In this document: positions 56,331-64,000 of the stretch, one piece after another
Layout of the letters: every line of letters starts with the position of its first letter
Numbering within the stretch: the stretch's first letter is position 1
Assembly (NCBI GenBank): GCA_018398815.1
Contig: CM031596.1
Coordinates: 66,249,442 to 66,313,441 of the forward strand
Length of the DNA: 64,000 nt
Reading direction: 5' to 3'
From: Conus ventricosus
Lineage: Eukaryota > Mollusca > Gastropoda > Neogastropoda > Conidae
Position numbers and translations under genes: made by a program
Notes under the pieces: generated by a model
Databases searched by the model: none
Told to the model about the DNA's origin: nothing
Seen by the model: the letters and a program-made list of their open reading frames with translations, nothing else

Positions 56331-56869
56331 AACAATTACTGATATCATGTTCGATTTTGATGGTTGAAAATAAAAATTGGGCTTGCTATAGACCTGACCA
56401 ATAAATGAGTATACTAAGAAGGGGCATATAAAGCTGCGAGGCTATGATGAAATAAATCATTTGCCTCTAAACTGAACCTGAATAATGTTTTATCATTATC
56501 TTATGAGATACATTTTGTATCATCTGAAAATGGTTTTACCAAATTTGCTTATCATATGAGGAAAATAATTGACAACTGCAAATTGTAAACAGTACAGGGC
56601 TGGTCATGCTCTCCTGAGGTATTTAGTTTTAACCTCAGCATTCTCAGAGTAAAGTATAGCCAACTTTGACTGTTTTTTTGTTTTTTAGGTAATTTCTTTT
56701 TTGTTTTTAGGTAATTTCTTACCAAGCAAATAATTTACCATTTATTCCATAGAATAGTACTTTTATAGAGTGCAGAGTCAAAATCTGTTCTTAACTTCAG
56801 ACTGATTACATCAGTGTTCTGGTCTTCATCTAACACACACTCACACACACCACACATATGTATATATAA
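56331..56869. other. Non-coding stretch after the LINE
   Basis: May include the 3'UTR of the CR1-like element (up to about 56460). A TAGGTAATTTCTT duplication with T-runs lies at 56680-56722 and CACA tracts at 56833-56852. No gene. Confidence 0.4.
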
Positions 56870-58230
56870 TCTCCTCTCAAGTAGATGACCGAGGGTCACC
56901 AGGGTGTATGTCCTTCACAAATATGTGACTGAGGGTAATTCAGTAAAATCCTATCACAAGGAAATGACATAGTGTCACCTGATATATGTTCCTTCATAAG
57001 TTAATGACTGGGAGGGGGGGGGGGGGGGGGAAGAGTGCAGTGGGTGTCATCCAGTATATGCCCCTCACTAAGCAAATTACTGAACGTCGCCTGATATTTA
57101 TCTTCTCATGAGTAAATTGCAGAGGATCATCCGGTATGTTTCCTTCCAGTTAAATGACTGAGGGTCACTTGATATATGTCTTCTCACTATTTAATGACAG
57201 AGGGGCACTTGATATATGTCTTCTCACTATTAAATGACTGAGGGTCACTTGATATTATGTCTTCTCACTATTAAATGATTGAGGTGCATTTGATATACAT
57301 CTTCTCACTATTAAATGACTGAGGGGCACTTGATATGTCTTCTTACAAGTGAATGACTGAGGGTCATCCCATATATGTCCCCCTCATAAGGAAATAATTA
57401 TGGGTCACCTGGTATATGTTCCCTCACAGGTAAAGGACTAGGGTCACGTGTTATGTCTTTTCACAGTAAATGACTATGGGTTTCCTGATAGATGTCTTCT
57501 CACCAGTAAATAACTGAGAGTCACTTGGCATGTGTTCCCTCACTAAGAAATGACTGAGGGTCACCTGATACAAGTCTTCTCACCAGTATATGACTGAAGG
57601 TCTTTTGCTATGATGTCCTTTACAGGTAAATGACTGAAAGTTACCTGGTGTATATTCCCTCTCAAGTAAATGACAGAAGAGAGAGCATGAAATCCTAACC
57701 ACTACAAAGGATTTTCCACTCTCTTCTGTCATTTACTGGAGAATGACAGGTCATCTGGTATGTGTGCCTAACAAAAGACAGGAGGTCACCCATGATATGT
57801 ACTCTCACAAGGAAATGAAAGAGGGTCATTTAGCATATGTCCTCTCACAAGTATATGACTGATGGTCACCCGATATATACCCCTCACAGGTAACTGAGTA
57901 AGGGTCACTCAAAAAATGTTCCCTCCAAGTAAATGACTCGGTAACCCCATTACATGTCTCCTCACATGTACATTACTGAGGGTCACGTAGAATATGTCCC
58001 CTCACAGGTAAATGACTGAGGATCACCCTGCATGTATGTATATCCCTTCCAAGTAAATGACAACGAGAGTCATCCGATGTATAACCTGTCGCATGGAAAT
58101 GACTAAGGGTCACCCCACATTTGTACCCTCACGAATGACCAAGGGTAATCCTACATATGTCTCCTTGAAAGTAAATGACTAACTGTTACAGTGTATGTCA
58201 TCTCAAATGTAAATGACCGAGGGTAATACA
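56870..58230. repeat. Minisatellite, about 33 units of ~40 bp
   Basis: The consensus reads roughly TAAATGACTGAGGGTCACCT, then GATATATGTC(C/T)TCTCAC and AAG. Units are diverged (70-90 percent by eye), with the best-preserved block at 57150-57370. A G-run (57016-57030) interrupts one unit. No gene inside. Confidence 0.85.
57665..57737. repeat. Perfect 19 bp hairpin within the minisatellite
   Basis: AGTAAATGACAGAAGAGAG at 57665-57683 is matched exactly in reverse complement at 57719-57737. The arms extend with AAATCCT / AGGATTT in the loop region. The arm contains the minisatellite word AGTAAATGAC. Confidence 0.8.
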
Positions 58231-60580
58231 TGTCCCATTGCAAGCTTCCATTTTCCTTTGCACCCATGATGTATCTTTGCATCATGCGTATCTGTTCTAT
58301 CTTTAACGCTTGCCTTCTGATCCCTGATCTCCCTCGGTTTTTATTTGAATGTAAACACTGCCTGTGAAAGTAGCAAGATGGGGCTGATCCATCCAACAAG
58401 GATGCATAGCCTAATGCTGGAGCTGGAATTTACAATGTCCCAGTTTTTTCAAGGATGCTTGAGCACTTTCACACAACATGAAATGGTAAATCATTCAACA
58501 CATACACTTCCATCGATCACTCTACACAATTCCTGTTTTTTGCTCTCTCAAAATTTTAATAACTCGGTGCATAGAATATAATCCAAAATGCATTAAAAAT
58601 GAACACTGTGAGTTTTCAAAGCATATATGGGCATGTTTTAATCATGTATACATCACAAGCAATTAATGAGTAAAGATGGCAACATTCTATTGTAAGTATA
58701 ATTGTAAGAAATTATGTAAATAGATGCTTCTGATTAAATGTATGTTCTGTAAATACCCAAACAATAATCATAACAAAGAATCCAACGGATAACAACAGAA
58801 ATAATAATCATAACCTTTCAATGTGTTGCATTTGGTAGAAAAAAATGCCCGGAATTCTCAATGTAAAATTGTTTAGCAACACAAAAACAACAAATTGTGA
58901 ACAAAAGTACAAAATGATTCTGAAAAGCATTCCTTTTTCTTACATTTATACAATGTACCTTTCTTTATTTGAAATATTTGGTTCATACATAGGTAAGAGT
59001 AATGCAACAAGATGATGATGGTGATTTAAAGCAAGGTAAAGTCTCAAATTTCTTCTTTTTTTTTTAATCACTGCTTTCATTTTTTATGATCTTTTCATTT
59101 TTGTATCTTATTTGTTTGTCTAATTTTCTTTTTAACAGCATAGCTATGCATTTTTGCAGTCTGAATACCAGTCTCACCATATCCATCCTCTGAAATACTA
59201 ATAATGAGGTAGTTTACACAATTCAGTGCATTGAACTGTGTATCCTGACACTAATATTCTTGAACATCCTGAGGGAGAAATGCTAGTGTCAGGTAAAACC
59301 AACTTTAGTAGTCTGTCAACTTGCTCACACAAAACTTTAGGTTCTTTTGATGGTTTGATATGATGAATAATGTACTTGTTTTGTGAAAAAAATGTATATA
59401 TGCATACTATATTGTGTTGCTGCACATTTCACATTTTTTTGGTTTGTATTAAAGTGTGCATTAAAAATGGCATCCAAAAATCGGACATCAATACAGTGCA
59501 CACCTTTGTGCAGTTCTGCTATTTTGATAATTCTTGGGGCATTAGTTCTACACTTAAATGTACATATTCAATCTACACGCAGAAAAGGGAAGGAAAACTA
59601 TTCCTTTAGGAATTTTGAAGTGCATGAAAAAAATCTTGTATGTGTGTTACTTTCATTTCCCAACTTCTCGGGAGTAAATTACATCAAATCCACATAAACG
59701 AAAAAAATTCAGCATGTACATTGACTGTTATGACCGAATGTATTTGAAAATATCAGTAGTCAGAGGTAAACTGAGGTGTTTTTTTAACCTTCTATTTTAA
59801 TTGTTTCAATACGTAACTTGCGCAATACAGACCAACCAAAAACATGCTGATAACTCTCTAAATATCATTGTCATGACGTTAAATTGTCTGAAAAAAATCA
59901 TTGACCCAACATTTTGAATCTGAGCATGAAATCTGATTGTTTTTGTGTGTTACATCAGAATATCATTGTATGTGGGCAACATTTCCAGTGCACTTTGTGA
60001 TTCACAATGGGGTCATTCACCTTTTGTGCACCAAGTTTGTTAGTCTCCAATCATTATTGCACATAGTTCTTGTAAATTATGAAAGTAAGTGAACAGTTAG
60101 ATCAGTTGCAGATTGAAAATGAGCATATTGTACTCGCCAGCTTATCAGTTGCAAATTGAAAATGAGCATATTGCAGTCACCAGCTTCCTTTAATGAACAG
60201 AAATTGAATCAACTGACAACACTTCTTGGATATAGGCTTTGATAGAGTGCAGACCTTTATAAAACATGTTCAGTCTTTCATATTTAAATGCAGAACGAGT
60301 TTGTCAACCATCTAAGCCCTGAATGGCAGGTAAAGACATTTAACAATGCCATTTCTATCAACTGTATTATGCAGTTGTACTCAGTGTGACCGATTACAGA
60401 GTTGGACTTACAACCACTGTACCAGAGTAATCTTCTTAAATTACAAGAATTCAAAATGAAACAATGAGACTGATCATGGTAACCACTAAGGACACACCCT
60501 TTCAACCTATGCATTATCTGCATGGCCTTCCTTCAATGCAGGTCAGTCACACAAGCAGAATAAGTAAAGGCATACTTAAG
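58231..60580. other. Non-coding stretch
   Basis: AT-rich with no recognised gene. A 43 bp tandem duplication is visible at 60102-60187 (TCAGTTGCA[G/A]ATTGAAAATG and AGCATATTG). Confidence 0.4.
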
Positions 60581-61076
60581 AGCAGTTGAAAATTCCCCAA
60601 ACCACACGTGCAGGAGTCAAAAGAGACAAAAGGCGTTTGCCTAGAATGTGGAAAATCATGGATAGGACAGGGAGAAGACAACACATAGCCCTTTATTTGA
60701 AACAAAAGAAAATAAGGAATGGGAAAAGTTTTCTGGCTGCTTCAAACACTTCTGCCAAACTACCGTTGCTCCAGAGGTTTGAAAACACTGTCGACAATGG
60801 CCAGTGGCCAAAACCAAAGCAGAAATTCAGATTCCAGTGGAAAATCTCAGCATAAAAGAAAATATCCTTTATATACTGACCATTCAATGACCAAGTTGAC
60901 TGAATATATGCAGTAAAGCTAATGGCCAAAAAATCCAGGAAAACAACTTTTAAGTCTAACACATGCACCAAACTGGCTCTCATCTACAGAACAGGTTTGA
61001 ACTCAACAAGCTAGATACTGACACCATGAACCTGCTTTAAAAATGAAAAGGGAAGCCCTGCTTGACATGAAGTAAT

Positions 61077-61403
61077 GTGCAGCCTTCCATTGATGAATGC
61101 CCACGACATGCAAGTGTCAAAGGAAATGAGATAGGAGATACACTGGCAGGCAAGGCATCAAAAAGAACTGGATTACAGCTTGGCCAAATCGATGAGATAG
61201 GAAACCTGATGAATCACCTTGACAAAGAAGATCAAAGCCACCACTCCATGGACCATCTGCAGAACTCAACATCAAGATCTAAAATAAGAGCAAGAAACAT
61301 CACCAACCAAACAAATATTGGAATCATCTCTAGGCCAATACTGAAAACAACTCCCAGAGAGTGGGGCAGACTCATACTGGGCCTTTCCAATGGCAGGCAC
61401 AAA
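61077..61403 (+). pseudogene. RNase H C-terminal remnant of a LINE-type element
   Basis: The frame reads DECPRHASVKGNEIGDTLAG (matching the last-D block of element RNase H, usually W.PGH...GNE.AD.LA), then GLQLGQIDEI and, after a gap, ARNITNQTNIGIISRPILK, resembling a common N-Q-T-N-I-G tail in RNase H-bearing elements. The first catalytic part is not visible to the left; 60586-60855 (89 codons) may be the same element but is not recognised. Confidence 0.45.
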
Positions 61404-61406
61404 TGA

Positions 61407-62400
61407 CTAAACACATGTCGATTGAAACAACAGATTTTGAATCTTAGGATCTCCCGATTTTATTTCAAACAAATGTGCCTGGTAAGCCACAGACATAGAA
61501 AAATGTTTTAACATCCGTGCTGGTAAGCATGCGCCAATAAAATCATGCAAAAATTGTAATATGGAATGTTCGTAGATTTGAGCATACAAGTGTCTGTGTG
61601 CGTGGGTCTTGTATGTGTGTGTGTAACGTTTGTGTGAAAGCATGTATGTCAACATGAACACAAGGGTTGTTTTGGGAATACTTGACCATATCTATTTCAT
61701 GTTTGATACATCTCTTGATTTATCCATTTATAAAATATTGATTGGGTGATGCATTGGTTGTACGCCATGAAAGAAACACGTACAGATGTACATCTCAGCT
61801 TGGTAACCACGGGCTTTTGATGCCTGTGGGTTACAGGTGTGGATGGATGGAGAGAATGAGGTGGTTGCCTTGTGTGCCATCCAAAGGTACATATGTTCAT
61901 GTGAGGCGGGGATGGTGTTGGTAGTGTTGTGGTATGTCGGTTCATCCATTGATTATCTTGCTACTATGTTCATGTAATATGCTTTATCTTTTTGTTTACA
62001 TTCTTTGTTTTCATCACTATCATAATTGTTATATGCACTTTCATCCCAGTTGGTACTATATTCATCACTGTTATTTTGATTTTCACCACAATCATCACAA
62101 TCATGATTACTATTGTTCTTGTTATTATTGATCAATAATGTCATCTTGTGCACATTGGGTCCCCAAATAATCAAATGCAGACACAGAAAACACACAGAGG
62201 CATATACATCCACACAGGCACACATGCAGGAGCATGCTCACTAAAGCCCAAAGATCATACATGCACATACGCACTCACATGTAACTGTATGCACATATTG
62301 CATACACTGATACACACATACATGGGCCCATCCATTCGCACACACAAAGAAACATGTGCACACACACACACACACATACAATTAGTGACACAGGCAATGT
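61407..62400. other. Non-coding, low-complexity-rich stretch
   Basis: CAT/CAC triplets around 62010-62120 and CA-rich sequence at 62160-62385. No gene. Confidence 0.5.
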
Positions 62401-62411
62401 TCAGGGATGAA

Positions 62412-62475
62412 AACTCCTCCGCCGTTTCCGCCGTCTCCGCCGTTATTTTAAAGAAAAAGTCTCCGCCGAAAAATT
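62412..62475. repeat. TCCGCCG cluster
   Basis: Four or five TCCGCCG words occur within 60 bp (CTCCTCCGCCGTTTCCGCCG, TCTCCGCCG, and TCTCCGCCG again after a spacer), CpG-rich against an AT-rich background. Confidence 0.6.
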
Positions 62476-62706
62476 ATTCAAAGAATGAAGCTCAGAAACG
62501 ATCTCAACTTGTCTGCACAGCGAATTTCTTCTCTGTCGGTAATGTTCTCAAATGGCGTAGTTCTCATTCTGCTTCCTTCCAGTATAATTTCTCATCATGG
62601 CGTCGATTCACATTGAGAGTTTGCCGCCAGTGAGTGCAAACAAAACGAAAAAAAAAGAAGAAAGAAGTATGTGAACCACTAGAAGACCGAGTGGCAGCAG
62701 AAGGAC

Positions 62707-62943
62707 GTGTGTGACTGCAGAGTCGCGGATGTAATAAGAAAACATGACAAAGACGGCGAATTTGAAGTGTTTTGCGAGCCTTGCCAAAAACGTGTCTACT
62801 TTGGTAGTCGTAGCTTTGTGGCAATCAGAGATCACATCGAGCGTCCCAGTCACCAACAGAAAATGTGTGTGTTTCCCACACCATTACAGCATGTTTTCAG
62901 ATCATTGGGTATGCAACAATCAACGTTTAATTTCCAAAGATAG
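62707..62943 (+). pseudogene. Zinc-finger-like fragment
   Basis: Reads CDCRVADVIRKHDKDGEFEV then FCEPCQKRVYFGSRSFVAIR and DHIERPSHQQK. The FC.PC...V.FG....I..H....H spacing suggests a single C2H2/BED-like finger as found at the N-terminus of some transposase-derived proteins. It stops at 62943 and nothing downstream continues it. It is distinct from the fragment at 22337-22977. Confidence 0.4.
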
Positions 62944-63022
62944 TTTGACTCCGACTCTGATTTTTCTACAAGTTCCATTTCCATGATAGTTTGATTCTAA
63001 CTCTGATTTAATTCCCCGAAGT

Positions 63023-63075
63023 CGGAGTGTGGCTGCCCATGTGGCGGGGTAATCAAAAACGGTCACACACGTAAT
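63023..63075 (+). repeat. Second SINE-like GGAGTxTGGCTGCC fragment
   Basis: GGAGTGTGGCTGCCCATGTG then GCGGGGTAATCAAAAACGGT aligns with 39547-39600 with a few changes. Confidence 0.45.
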
Positions 63076-63249
63076 GTTCTCATCCCCAGCTGATGCATTT
63101 GTACCATAGTGTTCAAGTACTTCGGCTGTTTGGATGATCCCTGGAGTCTTTTAGCCAGGGTACGACAACAACAACAACTCTGATTTAATAATAAATACTT
63201 AATAGTACTTTGAAGTCCTTTTTTACAAAAAAATGATAAACACTCAAGC

Positions 63250-63274
63250 TTTCGGGTCTTAGACCCTTCATCAG
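63250..63274 (-). ncRNA. Hammerhead-ribozyme-like core, left arm (candidate)
   Basis: On the minus strand: CTGATGA, extra A, a 5 bp stem GGGTC / GACCC with TAA loop, then GAAA followed by GCTT, so AGCT gives a palindromic stem III and CUU would be the cleavage triplet. Stem I next to the core pairs only over about three bases (G-C, A-U, G-U). The layout is the same as the motif at 32883-32911. Confidence 0.35.
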
Positions 63275-63539
63275 GAAACACTAAACAGTAAACACAAGGG
63301 AAAAACAGGATAGCAAAACAACGGAGGAAAAAAAAAACTTCGAACCCACTGGAGAGATGAGGAATTGAGTACTTACACTCGTAGAGTCTTCAAAGCAAGG
63401 GAAAAAACGTCAAAGTGACAAAAAGAATATAAAAGAACAAATGACATCAAAATAAACTGATGTCACAACAGTATTGTGTAACACTTTTCCCCTGGTATAA
63501 TGCAAATGTTTGCTACATTTGTTAGGTGTCTGCTAACAG

Positions 63540-63815
63540 CCCCCCCTATGAAATCCTTTTCCACCAGCCCACTCCCCCCACTACCTATATGCTTCCTCTA
63601 CTCCTCCTCCTTCTCCCTCAACCCCCACCCTCACCCCACAACACACATACCCCACACACTTCGCCCCCCTCCCCCCCACCTCACACACACAAACGCCCCC
63701 CCCCCCCCCACACACACAAGCACCCCCACACACACACACATACACACTTGTCAAGGGGGGGGGGGGGATATGATTAGTTGTAAGGGGGAAGTGGGGGGGG
63801 GGTGTTGTGTGTGGT
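63540..63815. repeat. C-rich / CA / G-run low-complexity centre
   Basis: CCCCC-rich sequence with CACA tracts to 63746 and G12-type runs at 63756-63768 and 63793-63801. Open frames here are compositional. Confidence 0.8.
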
Positions 63816-63885
63816 GTACTGTCGTGACATCAGTTTGTTTTTATGTCATTTGTTCTTTTATGTTCTTTTTTGTGTTTAGTGTTTC

Positions 63886-63910
63886 CTGACGAAGGGTCTA
63901 AGGCCCAAAA
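63886..63910 (+). ncRNA. Degenerate hammerhead-like core, right arm
   Basis: CTGACGA, A, GGGTC-TAA-GGCCC (one G-T wobble) and then AAAA instead of GAAA, so the essential G12 is lost. It is the inverted counterpart of 63250-63274. Confidence 0.35.
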
Positions 63911-64000
63911 GCTTGAGGTTTTTTTTTTTAAAAGGACTTCAAAGTAATCATTTTTCATATTGTGTTTATTGAAGTCCAGCAGTCGTTTACATACATCTGA

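Larger units (their letters stand above)
63205..63955. mobile_element. Inverted-repeat pair, probable Penelope-like element termini
   Basis: The right arm (about 63815-63955), reversed, aligns with the left arm from 63205: TTTGAAGTCCTTTT, an A-run, CTCAAGCTTT, AGACCCTTC and TCAGGAAACACTAAACA. After a ~130 bp insertion in the left arm the match resumes at 63425-63470 with ATAAAAGAACAAATGACAT, AAACTGATGTCAC and ACAGTA. The centre is C-, CA- and G-rich low-complexity DNA. No RT is present, so it would be a non-autonomous or collapsed copy. Confidence 0.5.

Noticed and set aside
57150..57370. CRISPR array, because of regular ~40 bp spacing
   Set aside because: The whole unit is repeated, with no unique spacers alternating with identical repeats; the genome is eukaryotic. 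It is a minisatellite.
63500..63889. Plus-strand ORF rich in P, H and T at the right edge
   Set aside because: It comes from C-rich and CA-repeat sequence and has no protein-like pattern.

Overview
This is a eukaryotic window: low coding density, spliced zinc-finger genes, long microsatellites and many retroelement fragments. The repeats (an I-type LINE ending in a TTATC tail, SINE-like pieces, DIRS and Tc1 elements) suggest a marine invertebrate, most likely a mollusc and perhaps a gastropod. That assignment is inference from repeat style; no single-copy marker gene is visible to fix it.

Layout. 1-2033 (minus strand) is the left-truncated end of a many-fingered C2H2 zinc-finger gene, with a clear 3' splice acceptor at its right end. 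2237-21869 (minus strand) is a roughly 19.6 kb array of five copies (A-E) of one I-clade non-LTR retrotransposon: gag-like ORF1, then ORF2 with endonuclease, reverse transcriptase, RNase H and a C-terminal CCHC motif. Copies B|C and C|D meet at the same head-to-tail junction. The outer copies carry tandem ~460 bp 5'UTR monomers, and the array ends at a 0.3 kb GT microsatellite. 22.3-24.9 kb holds degraded transposon pieces. 24916-26454 is a Tc1 transposon with an open DD34E transposase. 26466-28567 is a separate 2.1 kb element with perfect 25 bp inverted ends and an unusual repeated 11-mer. 28.8-32.7 kb is a decayed DIRS-type element (gag, RT, RNase H, tyrosine recombinase).

34990-37100 (minus) is the best host gene: an open 632-codon exon with two C2H2 fingers, a donor at its 3' end and an acceptor in its 5'UTR. 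Weak upstream exon candidates lie at 39.9-42.4 kb. From 37 to 64 kb the sequence is mostly non-coding, AT-rich and peppered with short elements: a tRNA-derived SINE, an RTE-type LINE tail with target-site duplication, a CR1/Jockey-type RT carrying a 44 bp insertion of the I-LINE tail, a 1.35 kb 40-bp minisatellite, an RNase H remnant, and an inverted-repeat pair at the right edge carrying hammerhead-like cores.

The host genes (two zinc-finger proteins) show no sign of working together. The retroelements dominate. Almost every frame break in the array is a 1-2 base indel in a homopolymer, so some apparent pseudogenes may reflect unpolished long-read sequence rather than decay.
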